Of a DNA stretch of 28,587 bases, positions 7,294 through 17,500 are shown in pieces. A program made the position numbers and the translations under genes. This stretch comes from an uncultured Clostridia bacterium. GTDB taxonomy: Bacteria > Bacillota > Clostridia > TANB77 > CAG-465. The notes under the pieces are model-generated. The model had not been told where the DNA came from and did no database searches. It saw only the letters and a program-made list of their open reading frames with translations. Within the stretch, counting starts at the first letter, position 1. Every line of letters begins with the position of its first letter. The DNA is taken from positions 1-28,587 of the forward strand of contig CAKPJL010000013.1 of NCBI GenBank assembly GCA_934162655.1. Reading direction: 5' to 3'.

Positions 7294-8864
7294 TGATGAT
7301 AGTAATATGCTTAGGTCTAGCAATTGCTATAATGATAAGTTATTCATTAAGTAAAAAGAAAAATAAGGGTAAGAATTCAAAGGGAAGAAATGCAGTGACT
7401 AGCACTTCAAGCTCTTCAAAGGGCTCACAGGTACCAAGAAAGGATATGTCTAACTTTATAACTTTTGATAAAATAGCAAACGATATGATATATCAAAAAA
7501 ATGGCGAAAAATATACAATGGTAATACAATGTAAAGGTATAAATTATGACTTGATGTCAGAAGTTGAACAAATGTCAGTTGAAGAAGGTTTTATTAAATT
7601 TTTAAATACATTAAGAAGCCCTATACAACTATATGTTCAAACCAGATCAGTTAATTTAGCAGATAATATAAAAAAATATAAAGAAAGAACAGCTAAATTT
7701 AATGAAACTTATGCTGAGATGACAAGCAGATATAATGAAGCAGAAGAAGATATTGATGTATCAAGGGAAGAAACAGAAGCTCTAAGAATGGAAAAAATTA
7801 AATATGGTAATATTGCAGAATATGCAACAGATATTACAAGATATGTAGAAAAGATGTCTCTTAACAAATACATGCTTCAAAGAAATTACTATGTAATTTT
7901 ATCTTATTATAAATCTGAAATATCAGCAACACAAAAATTTACAAAACAAGAGTATGAAGAACTATGTTACAGAGAACTTTATACAAGGGCACAAGGTATA
8001 ATATCTTCGCTTAGTTCATGTTCTATAGCAGGTAGAATACTAAATTCTAATGAACTTGCAGAACTTGTTTATATATCATACAATCGTGACGATCAAAGAA
8101 CTATGGATGTAAAACGTGCTTTAGAATCAGGATTTTATAGATTATATACTACTAGTCCAGATGTAAGAGAAAAAAGAAAAGCTTTACTTGATGAAGAAAT
8201 AAGAAAAGAAGCTGCGTTAAGACTTGAAGAAGCTATTCGTGAAGGTCTTGAAAAAGGAACAATACTTACGCAAGAACAAGCAGAGTCTGAACTTGACAAA
8301 AGAATTGATAAAGAAGCTATAAAAATGGTAAATGAATCAGATGTTGCACCAGAAACAAAAGAATTTGTAAAAGATATTATTACTGAAAAAAGAAGAGCTA
8401 AATTACAAGAGTTAAGAAAAAGAGAAGAAACAAAAGAAAGTAAAGAAAATACAATGCACGATGATAGACTAGAACAAAATTCTTATGCTGAAACATCAAA
8501 TGAAAACAAAGAAGAAAATATAGCAATAAATAAAAATATACAAACAGAGGACGATATAAAGTCTACACAAGAAGAAGTAAGTCATGAAGAAATAAATGAA
8601 GATCTAATAAGTCATTCTAGTGATAGAACAGAAGAAGGAAATGACAGCAGTGATGATGGATTTGATGAACAATTAATAACACCATTTACAATTAATCCAA
8701 ATGAAAAAAATGAAGAGGAAAATATTAGTAGTGGTAGTATGAATGATGAAATAGATTTAAGAGAAAACTTAAGTTCTAATGTTAATGTTACATTAAATGA
8801 TGAATTAAATACAAGAGATAATAAGACTAATGAGCAAAATGATGATGACGACTCAATAGTTTAA
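7278..8864 (+). CDS. TraC/VirB4-N-terminal-like T4SS accessory protein with acidic tail
   Basis: The 528-aa product has one N-terminal membrane helix (about 4-22) and a basic Ser/Lys-rich linker. The following domain (about 60-130) contains FITFDKIANDMIYQKNGEKY and VEEGFIKFLNTLRSPIQLYV and resembles the TraC-type N-terminal domain that normally precedes a VirB4 ATPase. Mixed-charge helices follow to about 385 and a highly acidic, low-complexity tail runs to the end. There is no Walker A motif, so it is not an ATPase. Its place between PrgI and VirB4 fits Gram-positive T4SS clusters, where a membrane-tethered VirB4 partner is common. The family call is by pattern only. The ATG follows GAGGGAGG inside the PrgI-like gene. 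A strong AAGGAGG for VirB4 overlaps its stop codon. Confidence 0.6.
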   Translation: MEESIVMIVICLGLAIAIMISYSLSKKKNKGKNSKGRNAVTSTSSSSKGSQVPRKDMSNFITFDKIANDMIYQKNGEKYTMVIQCKGINYDLMSEVEQMSVEEGFIKFLNTLRSPIQLYVQTRSVNLADNIKKYKERTAKFNETYAEMTSRYNEAEEDIDVSREETEALRMEKIKYGNIAEYATDITRYVEKMSLNKYMLQRNYYVILSYYKSEISATQKFTKQEYEELCYRELYTRAQGIISSLSSCSIAGRILNSNELAELVYISYNRDDQRTMDVKRALESGFYRLYTTSPDVREKRKALLDEEIRKEAALRLEEAIREGLEKGTILTQEQAESELDKRIDKEAIKMVNESDVAPETKEFVKDIITEKRRAKLQELRKREETKESKENTMHDDRLEQNSYAETSNENKEENIAINKNIQTEDDIKSTQEEVSHEEINEDLISHSSDRTEEGNDSSDDGFDEQLITPFTINPNEKNEEENISSGSMNDEIDLRENLSSNVNVTLNDELNTRDNKTNEQNDDDDSIV

Positions 8865-8880
8865 GGAGGAACAATAAATT

Positions 8881-10857
8881 ATGGGATTGTTTAAAAATAA
8901 AAAAGAACAACAAACTTCTCAGAAAAAAGTTGAAATTATAGAATCTAATGAAGATACACAAAGTTTTTTAGATCTTAATAAGTCTGATCTAAAAGATTTA
9001 ATTGCACCAGCAGGAATTGATGCATCTCATTATGATTACTTAGAAATATTTTCAAAGGTTTCAAGATTTGCAAGAAGTTTTTATATAACTACTATGCCAA
9101 GACAAGCTACATTTCCTTATTTTTTAGCAAATATATATGAATTTGGAGATGTTAATGCTTCTGTATATATAAACCCTATACCAGAAACAACTTCTCAAAA
9201 CGACCTTAACAAAACAATTGTTGAACTTCAATCTGAAAGATTTGTTGCACAAGATAAAGGTGATATAAACAGGGAATCAGTTCTTGCAATAAAACAAGCA
9301 GAAGCAGAGCAACTTCGTGACGAAATAGCAGCAGGTTATAATAAACTTTTTGAAGCTACAATTGTTGCAACATTATTTTCATATAATAAACAAGATCTAG
9401 ACAAAATGTCTGAATTGCTTGCAATGGAAGCTTCAAAGACTTTAATAGGTCTTAAAGCTGCATGGGCTTTACAAGAAGAGGCTTTTCAAACTAACTTGCC
9501 ATTTGATGATAATAAGATTAGAAGACGTCATACATTTGATAGGGGATCAATGGCAACAGTATTTCCATTTATTACATCAGATGTAGGTCATGATACAGGT
9601 GTACCGATAGGAATTAATAAACAAACAGGTTTACCAGTAATATTTGATAATTTTCATTCTAGTTTAACAAATTATAATATGATTATATTTGGTAAATCAG
9701 GTTCTGGTAAATCTGTTACAATAAAAACTATAATGGCAAGATCTGCAACTCTTATGGGAATAGAAAATCTAGTTCTTGATGCAGAAGGCGAATATGTAGT
9801 TGTTGCAGAAGCACTATGTGGGGTAAATATTACTATAAGTCCAAATAGTGATAAAATAATTAATATATTTGATATAGAGCCAGAAGTGGTAAGAGATGAA
9901 ATAACAGGAAAAGAAAAACTAGTAGTAAATGTTGAAAGTAAGGTAGAAGATGTTACACAAGCACTTCTAACTATGGCTAGAGGTTCTACTAGAAGTACCG
10001 AAGTAAGTGAGCTTACAAAGCAGATAATAGCAGAAGCTGTATCCGAGGAATATATGGCAATAGGTATTACAAATGATGCATCAAGTTTATATGAAGAAGA
10101 ATTTACAACTGATGAAAATGGTCAAAATGTAACAAGAAAAAGAAAACTATTACCAACTATTGGAAGTTGGTATGAAAGACTTTTACATAAAGCAAATGAA
10201 AATACAAATGAAACATATGCTTTTCATTATAGCTATTTAACAAAGGTTATGAGGCAATATGTTAGAAAATACGATGGACAAATGGCATATTTTGATGGTC
10301 AGTCTACTTTTGATTTACTTGATGGTACATTATTTATAAATATTGATATTTCTCAGCTAGAAGAAAAATTTGCAAGACCACTTGCACAACAAGTTTTACT
10401 TTCTTGGGTATGGGAAAAATATGTTAAGAAGAATAGTGAAAATAGAGCTAAAGCTGCTAAAAAAAGAGTACTTGTTGATGAAGCTTGGATGCTACTTGAT
10501 TATCCAGAAGCAGTGCAGTTTTTAAACACAATGGCAAGACGTGCAAGAAAAAGAAATGTTTCTCTTGCAGTTGTATCACAGAAATTCCAAGATTTTTATG
10601 AGAAAAAAGAAGCACAAGCTGTTTTAACATCTTCTGATACAAAGCTATTTTTGGCACAAGATAAATCAGAAATTCAATATTTAAGAGAGGTCTTTAAGCT
10701 AAGTGAAGGTGAAACAGATTTCTTACTTACATGTACACGCGGTGAAGGACTAATTAGGATTGGACAAGAATCGGCAATAATTGCTATAAGACCGACACAA
10801 AAAGAATTCCAATTCGTTGAAACAAACTTATCAAAACTTGCAGAAATGAAAAAATAA
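8881..10857 (+). CDS. virB4: VirB4/TraC-family T4SS ATPase
   Basis: The 658-aa product is a complete VirB4-type motor ATPase. The N-terminal part (about 40-230) is the VirB4 N-domain, including FYITTMPRQATFPYF. Walker A is GKSGSGKS (271-278), and the DAEGEY segment that follows a strand is typical of the family. Walker B is RVLVDEAW, with Asp533 and Glu534, followed by LNTMARRARKRNVSLAVVSQ and the FLAQD segment near the C-terminus. VirB4 energises pilus biogenesis and substrate transfer at the inner face of the membrane. No transmembrane helix is evident. The ATG follows AAGGAGG about ten bases upstream. This gene is the strongest evidence that the cluster is a T4SS. Confidence 0.93.
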   Translation: MGLFKNKKEQQTSQKKVEIIESNEDTQSFLDLNKSDLKDLIAPAGIDASHYDYLEIFSKVSRFARSFYITTMPRQATFPYFLANIYEFGDVNASVYINPIPETTSQNDLNKTIVELQSERFVAQDKGDINRESVLAIKQAEAEQLRDEIAAGYNKLFEATIVATLFSYNKQDLDKMSELLAMEASKTLIGLKAAWALQEEAFQTNLPFDDNKIRRRHTFDRGSMATVFPFITSDVGHDTGVPIGINKQTGLPVIFDNFHSSLTNYNMIIFGKSGSGKSVTIKTIMARSATLMGIENLVLDAEGEYVVVAEALCGVNITISPNSDKIINIFDIEPEVVRDEITGKEKLVVNVESKVEDVTQALLTMARGSTRSTEVSELTKQIIAEAVSEEYMAIGITNDASSLYEEEFTTDENGQNVTRKRKLLPTIGSWYERLLHKANENTNETYAFHYSYLTKVMRQYVRKYDGQMAYFDGQSTFDLLDGTLFINIDISQLEEKFARPLAQQVLLSWVWEKYVKKNSENRAKAAKKRVLVDEAWMLLDYPEAVQFLNTMARRARKRNVSLAVVSQKFQDFYEKKEAQAVLTSSDTKLFLAQDKSEIQYLREVFKLSEGETDFLLTCTRGEGLIRIGQESAIIAIRPTQKEFQFVETNLSKLAEMKK

Positions 10858-10876
10858 AGTAATGGAGTGATATAAA

Positions 10877-13162
10877 TTGAAAAAGAGCAAAAGAATAAAG
10901 ATAAATAAAGCTAAAATATATTCTATATTTTCAATAATAATGGTAAGTTTGATGCTTATTTCTACATTTGGAAGTAATGTTTATGCAGAATTGAATCCAA
11001 ATAATACTGGAGTTGAGGGCCTGGCTAAAGCTTTAAATGATGTTTTAGGGCTTCTTGGTAATCTTGCAAGTGCTGCACTAGCTGGTTTTGCTACACTTAC
11101 AAATGCTGTAGCAGTAATGGTTTATATGTTGCTTTCTGTTATGTTTACAGGAACTACTGGTAGTGTGTTTCCATCACCTGATAATATAGTATTTAATAGA
11201 GTTGCAATATTTGATGTCAATTTCTTTAATCCAAATAAATTTTCTATATATGGAAAAATAACAAATGTTAGCAATGGAACAGAAAGTGGAAATATTATTT
11301 TGAAATTATATAATTCATTTCAGGCAATAGCAGTATCAGTATTTATTCTTGCAGCAGTAATTGTTGGAATAAAACTTGCTTTATCTACTATTGCTTCTGA
11401 AAAAGCTGCATGTAAAAAGGCAATGACTAATTGGCTTATAGGTATTGTAGTTTTGTTTTTAATGAGACTTATAATAGCTGCTATTTTTGAATTAAATGAA
11501 ATTATTGTATGGAAAATTTCAAGTATATCAGATCATGTAAAATTTACTTATAGCGTGTTTGATATTGTGCCTTTTATTGGTAATGCACTGGGAAATATAA
11601 TTAATGGTATAGCTGGAATAATTACAGGCGATTCTGCCACAAAAGTTGGAGATAACCAAGTTTATGGCTATGGCGGTATGATGATAAAATTCATTACTAA
11701 AGCAAATGGTGGGGACTTTTCATCATCAATTGTAACTTTTGTTATAATAGGACAAATGATAACTCTTATTGTAATATATGGAAAACGTTTAGTATATACA
11801 ATGATTCTTGGATGTATGGCACCGCTTGTTGTGGTTTTTGATACGATAGGAAAAATACTTAAAGGAAGTAGCAATGTACTTTCAAATTGGTTCAGGGAAT
11901 TTGTTACATTGGTATTTAGCCAATCTCTTCATGCAATAGTCGTTACTATATCTTTGGTTATATTAGGTGAATTCTCGCAAGGTGCTAATGAGGGATTGCT
12001 TGGAATTGTTGCAATAATTTTGATATCAAGTTTAATAAAATTTGATAAACTAATTAAGCAAATATTTGGTCTATCAGATGGTATGCTTGGAAGTATGCGA
12101 GGTGCAGGTCAACATGTAAGACAGGCTATGATGGGAGCAAGAGCAGGAATTAGTGCAATTAGCGATAATAAAAAGAAGTTAACTGCCGCTAAAGAAAGAG
12201 TAGACAAAGCACAAAAAACAAGAGCTGGTTTGACTGGTCAGCTAGGCCAAGCTCATTTTGAATCTGCTTCTTCTAATATTTTAAATGCAGCACAAGCTAG
12301 TTCTAGTGTTGAAGAAAAACGAAAATATATAGAAAAATTTGATGAACATATGTCAGAAGCTGAAAAGAACGGATATGAGATACCAGAAGATAATAAGAAG
12401 AGCTTGATGAGTATGAGAAATGCAATATTAAACGGAATAGAAGGAAATAGAACTACTCTAGGAAATAATAATGTTAATAGTAGTGATTTTGCAAGAGAGT
12501 TCACTCGTGGTGGATCTATTGAGAGTGCAAGGCTAGATGGTGAAGCACGTGCTAGAACGAATGGAGGAAACTTAGGAGGAAGTGGCGTAATCATTGGCCA
12601 AACCTCTGGTGGAGTTGCACAAGGAAATATTAATGGCGCAAATATAAATGCTAGTCAAGCCAATGTAAGAAGTTCTAATTCTACTCATAATACCGGAGGC
12701 ACAACACAAAATGGTGGTGCTAAAGTTGAATCAGATACTTTACATAAAGACTTAACGCAACTAATAAAGGAAATTAGAAATCAAAATCGTAGTGATAAAA
12801 ATATTAAAAGTTTAGGAAGTCAGATGGATGAGGCTGACAAAGAAATAGAAAATGCAAAAAAAGATCTTAGGTCTGCAAAATTAGCTAAATTTATGACCGT
12901 TCCTAACATGGCAGCAGGTGTTGGTATAGGTTTAGGTATGGGTGAAAACTTTGCTGATACTGTAGGAAAAGGTGGTTTTGCTACTGCTGCCTTTGATGCT
13001 ACTTCAGAAAAAATAGGTGCTACAAAACATGTAGGACGTTCAGCAGAAAAAGTTATAGATAAGCTTGACAATGTACAAAATACAATTTTATCAAACCTTG
13101 GTAAGAGTTCTAGAGCTGCTGCAAAATCTATGGATAGAACTGCTAATGTAAATAATTTGTAG
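10877..13162 (+). CDS. VirB6/TrbL-like polytopic channel protein
   Basis: The 761-aa product begins with a basic signal segment ending SNVYA (possible cleavage after residue 37), followed by about six to eight hydrophobic helices to about residue 395. It includes SVFILAAVIVGIKLALS and an amphipathic region with FREFVTLVFSQSLHAIVV, the kind of segment seen in VirB6/TrbL-type channels. From about residue 400 to the end it is soluble and rich in Ala, Lys, Asn and Gly, with coiled-coil-like KKKLTAAKERVDKAQKTRAG and another small hydrophobic patch (MAAGVGIGLGMG). Size and position after VirB4 fit the polytopic channel subunit. It starts at TTG (10877) eight bases after GGAGTG. Confidence 0.75.
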   Translation: MKKSKRIKINKAKIYSIFSIIMVSLMLISTFGSNVYAELNPNNTGVEGLAKALNDVLGLLGNLASAALAGFATLTNAVAVMVYMLLSVMFTGTTGSVFPSPDNIVFNRVAIFDVNFFNPNKFSIYGKITNVSNGTESGNIILKLYNSFQAIAVSVFILAAVIVGIKLALSTIASEKAACKKAMTNWLIGIVVLFLMRLIIAAIFELNEIIVWKISSISDHVKFTYSVFDIVPFIGNALGNIINGIAGIITGDSATKVGDNQVYGYGGMMIKFITKANGGDFSSSIVTFVIIGQMITLIVIYGKRLVYTMILGCMAPLVVVFDTIGKILKGSSNVLSNWFREFVTLVFSQSLHAIVVTISLVILGEFSQGANEGLLGIVAIILISSLIKFDKLIKQIFGLSDGMLGSMRGAGQHVRQAMMGARAGISAISDNKKKLTAAKERVDKAQKTRAGLTGQLGQAHFESASSNILNAAQASSSVEEKRKYIEKFDEHMSEAEKNGYEIPEDNKKSLMSMRNAILNGIEGNRTTLGNNNVNSSDFAREFTRGGSIESARLDGEARARTNGGNLGGSGVIIGQTSGGVAQGNINGANINASQANVRSSNSTHNTGGTTQNGGAKVESDTLHKDLTQLIKEIRNQNRSDKNIKSLGSQMDEADKEIENAKKDLRSAKLAKFMTVPNMAAGVGIGLGMGENFADTVGKGGFATAAFDATSEKIGATKHVGRSAEKVIDKLDNVQNTILSNLGKSSRAAAKSMDRTANVNNL

Positions 13163-13173
13163 GTGAGAAAAAA

Positions 13174-13671
13174 ATGAAAGAAAAAAAGGAAAAAAACTCT
13201 ATATTATTAATGCTTGCTTTAGTTTTATTTATAATTGGTCTTATTTATGTTTTTGGCATGATAGCAAAATCCTTTGCGGAAAAGCCTATAAAGTATACAA
13301 ATGATAATATAGAAGAGTATATTTCTAAATCTACAATAGTAAATTCTAATGTTTTTTATATATTGGATTCAAAGGTGGCTAATTTTTTAGAAGCAATAGA
13401 TAGGGAAATGTATTCAGACTTATATTCAATACTTGCAGATAATTATAATAAAATTTATTCTAGGTCAGATATTATAAGTTCTTTAAAAAGATATAGAAGT
13501 GAAGTTTTTAAATATGATGATGGAAATGAACATAAATATATAGGTCATTTGAAAAATGCATATTTATTAGAAGACGGAAATTATCTTGTTAACTTAGATT
13601 TTAATGAAGGAAATTTTTATTTAATTATTGGTAATAGCAGAAATGGTTATTCGTTTGCAATTGTTGAATAA
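13174..13671 (+). CDS. Single-pass membrane protein with small extracytoplasmic domain, possibly VirB8-like
   Basis: The 165-aa product has a short basic N-terminus, one membrane helix (about 8-30), and a mixed alpha/beta outer domain ending LIIGNSRNGYSFAIVE. The helix-then-strands pattern (DREMYSDLYSILADNYNKIY, then strands) resembles the NTF2-like fold used by VirB8/TcpC assembly factors. There is no sequence motif to prove this. It starts 11 bases after the VirB6-like stop with an AGGTGAG site, and is followed 14 bases later by a gene of similar plan. Role inferred as a scaffold of the T4SS. Confidence 0.5.
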   Translation: MKEKKEKNSILLMLALVLFIIGLIYVFGMIAKSFAEKPIKYTNDNIEEYISKSTIVNSNVFYILDSKVANFLEAIDREMYSDLYSILADNYNKIYSRSDIISSLKRYRSEVFKYDDGNEHKYIGHLKNAYLLEDGNYLVNLDFNEGNFYLIIGNSRNGYSFAIVE

Positions 13672-13685
13672 ATAGGAGATATAAA

Positions 13686-14555
13686 ATGATTGATTTAAAA
13701 GATAGAAAAGATTTAATTGTGATTTTAATTGTAGCTATTATATTAATTTTAGGACTTACTATATTCTCTCTAGTAATGATATGGAAACCAAAAAAGATTG
13801 AAGAAAAATTTACCGTTGGTACATATGACTATAATAGTAAAAGTGAAAAAGAGATACTTGAGGGGTATATAAGTGAAATTGGTTCGTATTTAGCTAAAAA
13901 TGATTATGATCATCTTTATGGCATGGTTGGTAGTGATTATGTATTATATACTAATTTGACTGTGGACTCATTAAAAGAAAAATGCAAAAATATGAAAATA
14001 GCAGGCGAGGAAATTTTTCTTGAATCGTATGAAACTCAGACAATTAATGATATAAATAAATTATATTTCGCTGTTGTTAGGGGAAAAGTATCAAACATTT
14101 CCACTACTATTGTTATAAGAGAAAAGACTCCAAGAAATTATACTATTACTTTTGATAATTTTGTAGCAAGGTATGGTACAAATTCAAATAAAACAGCGGA
14201 AAATGTTAGATTACTTTTGGAATATGAGTATTATACTACTACACAAGCAGAATATAAGATTAAAATAACAAATACTAATGCAAATTCAATATATATTAAT
14301 TCTAGTTCATATTCAGATGGTATATATTTAGGATTTACAGATGATAAAATTACTCCACAAAATGGTTTTACACCATGGAATAAAAAAGAGATAAAAAGTG
14401 GGGAATCTATACAATTATTATTAAAATTTAACTTGGATGGTAGAAAATATAGCGATATAAAGAATATAATTTTACGTGATGTTCAAGTAGACTCAAATAA
14501 AGTAGTAAACTTACAATATGATGTAAAAGCATGTGTAAAAGAATTTTTATTATAA
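13686..14555 (+). CDS. Single-pass membrane protein with two extracytoplasmic domains, possibly VirB8/TcpC-like
   Basis: The 289-aa product has one membrane helix (about 10-32). A first outer domain (about 50-165) contains EILEGYISEIGSYLAKNDYD and later strands, consistent with an NTF2-like fold. A C-terminal beta-rich domain (about 170-289) contains KIKITNTNANSIYINSSSYS and is suggestive of an immunoglobulin-like sandwich. Two outer domains after one helix is the layout of TcpC/VirB8-type proteins of Gram-positive conjugation systems, but the assignment is by architecture only. The ribosome site is AGGAG, 7 bases before ATG. Confidence 0.5.
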   Translation: MIDLKDRKDLIVILIVAIILILGLTIFSLVMIWKPKKIEEKFTVGTYDYNSKSEKEILEGYISEIGSYLAKNDYDHLYGMVGSDYVLYTNLTVDSLKEKCKNMKIAGEEIFLESYETQTINDINKLYFAVVRGKVSNISTTIVIREKTPRNYTITFDNFVARYGTNSNKTAENVRLLLEYEYYTTTQAEYKIKITNTNANSIYINSSSYSDGIYLGFTDDKITPQNGFTPWNKKEIKSGESIQLLLKFNLDGRKYSDIKNIILRDVQVDSNKVVNLQYDVKACVKEFLL

Positions 14556-14581
14556 TTTTTGCATAAAAGGTGGTGAATGTA

Positions 14582-17500
14582 TTGGACGATTTTGATTATA
14601 GTGAAGAAGAAGAAGAGAGACAACAAAGAAAAGAACAAAGTGAACAAGACTCACAGCAAGCACGTGAAAATTTGAGAGACGACGTTAAAAAATTTAACGA
14701 TAATCTTAGAAAAAATCAAGCATCGTCTGGTACAAATAATGTTGATGGGGCTAGCAAAGCAGCGTCGAAAGCTTCAAAAACTGGCGATGCTGCAAACAAA
14801 GCTTCAAAGGCTGCACAAGGTGCCGAAAAAGCAGGTCAAGCAGCTAAAACCGCAGAGACTGCTGGAAAAGCAGCAAAAGCTGGAAAGGCAGCAGCAACGG
14901 CGGGTAAAGCAGCAGCGGGTGCATCTACTGGACCTGTTGGTTGGGTACTTTTAGGAATAGATGCAATAAAACTTATTAAAGCAGAAAGAGAAAAGAGAAA
15001 AAATGAGGATTTTGGTGACAAGCTCAAAAGAAATGCACCATTATTAATACTTTTGTCTATAATACTTTTACCGATGGCTGCTTTAACTTTAACATTATCA
15101 GTAGGATATGAAGCTACTACATATGACTCTGATGCAAGAATGGAAGAATATGTTAAATGCTTGGAATCAAAAGATGGCTGTGAAGACTTGTGGGGATTTG
15201 TGGATGAAAAAGTTGAAGGAAAAGGAAAATTATTGATTCAATTTAAAGATGATGAATTTGAAAAGGCAGGAAAAGATTTTGCAGATATTTCTTTAAAGTA
15301 TTTTAAAGAGGGCGAAGGATTTGATTTTAAAAGCTATGATAAGGCCAGCGGTGGCACTATGTTAACAGAGAAGGAGCAAAAAGAAATATTAGCAAACTCG
15401 GTATCAAATTATTTAGCAATTGAGTCTAAGGCTTTTTCAAGAATTAATTGGTATGTGTGTGAAGATGGTGAAACCTTAGAAAAAGCAGAACTAAAAGAAG
15501 AATTTAGCGTAGGAAGTGATGAAGAATCTTTTTTTACTTGGCTTACTCAACTTTTTCATAAACCTAAGTATAAGATTTTAATTCCTAAACCCGATGTTTA
15601 TTCTAAAATAAAAACAACAACTAAACATATATTAAAAGAAAAAATAATAGGAGAAAAAGATACCACCGAAACAGAAGGGTATAAAAATGAAGATGAAAAC
15701 GGACTTGATGCGGATGATCCTAAAGTTGAAGAAACTGATGGAGCACAGACATATGACTTAGAGTATTATAGAAAGCTTCTTACTGGCTTTTTGCCGGAAT
15801 GGATTGAACCATATTCTATGTATATGGCTACTGGTGATATAGAACTTACTAATAGTTATACAGGGATATTATATAAATTAATGGAAGATGAAGAACTTGG
15901 ACTTGATGTGGTACTTTATAGAGAAAATGTACATACTATCAGAACAGAAGAAGTGTACCTTGATCAAACAGTTACTACAAGTATTAAAGATAAAGATCCA
16001 GAAGTAGTTGTAACTGATCAAACTATGATAAATAAGTATGATACTCTAGTAACTAAGTATACTCCAATTGTTGAGTCAGGATACAAACATAACTATATAT
16101 TAAAAAAATCTGGTTATGAATTAGGAGTATCAACTGAATCCGCAGGGATAATGCCTAGTACTACTGTAACACCTATTGATTTTGAAAATGAAATTACAGG
16201 TGGGGAAGATAATAGTTTAATAGGAAAAGTAGTAGGTAAAGGGACAAGAACTGCTACCTCAAAAGTTGAGCATCAAAATGATTCAAAGTCTTTAAACTTT
16301 AATGCAGATAAAAGAGAGACAGTATCATACGAGGATGCAATTAATGACCCTAAATATAATGGTCAAGACAATAAATATATAAATATGAGGATGTGTTATG
16401 TATTTAAAACATACACTAAAATGTTTAAAGATGAATATCCAGATATATTCACATCTGTGGATGAAAATGGTAATACTGTTGAAGTTGAAGATCCTTTTAA
16501 TCTGGATTTAATTGGGCCTGCACTTCAAGAAGTTGATAAATATTATACAAAGGAGATGGAATCATCTAATGCATCTATTAATGGTACTGAAATTTCGGCT
16601 GATATTTCAGATGTGCCAGAAGGTGGTTTTTTATGGCCGACAGATATAAGTGTTTCTCCTTCATCTAAAAAAACAACAAGTTTGTTTGGAAAATCTCAAT
16701 GGTATTTTGACTGGAAATATGACCATACTGGAATTGACATAGTTGGTGATGAACATGTTACACCTATAAGAGCTGCACAAAACGGTCAGGTTTTAAGTGT
16801 TCAAAAAAATATTACAGGATATCTTGAAAATAGTTATGGAAATTGTGTTGTAATAGGACATGGTACATATACAACTAGATATGCACATCTAAGTTATAAA
16901 AATCCAATTACTGTAAAAGTCGGCGATACGGTTACTATGGGACAAGTAATAGGGTACATGGGAAATACTGGATGGTCAAAAGGTACACACTTGCATTTTG
17001 AAATTATTAAAAATGGGACTTTTACAGATCCGATGTTGTATTATACTTTTACGGATAATGGTGGAACAGAATATAAATATACACATACTATGACACAAGA
17101 AGAAATTTCTGAGGTTAAGTCTGCAAATAAACAAGATCAACTTTCAAAAGATGACTTATTTCAATTTACTATGAGAACTAAAGATCCGCTTCCAAATAAT
17201 TATAATTATAAAGCTTCAAGAGATCCAAAAGCAGAAGAAAAAGCTAAGCATTTAAATAGTAATGATGATAATGATAGCTCATCATCAAGTTCAGATTTAA
17301 CAAATAAAACACCAAGTGGCAGTGACACAAGACCAAACCAAAATTTATCACAAAATACAACGAACAACACTACAACAAATACTCCTACTAATCATGATGG
17401 ATTAAAAAAATATATATCTAGTTCAAATGTAACATATTACCAATGGAAACAAAATACGGGTAATATAGCAAATCAACCATATAGGTTTAATGGTACAGTT

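Noticed and set aside
12253..12594. Minus-strand frames inside the VirB6-like gene
   Set aside because: They are shadows of the coding strand with no start signals or recognisable domains.
14739..14954. Plus-strand frame encoding a Lys/Gln/Leu-rich peptide in the Ala/Lys repeat region
   Set aside because: It is the alternative frame of the repeat in the M23/C39 gene, lacks a ribosome site and has composition dictated by the repeat.
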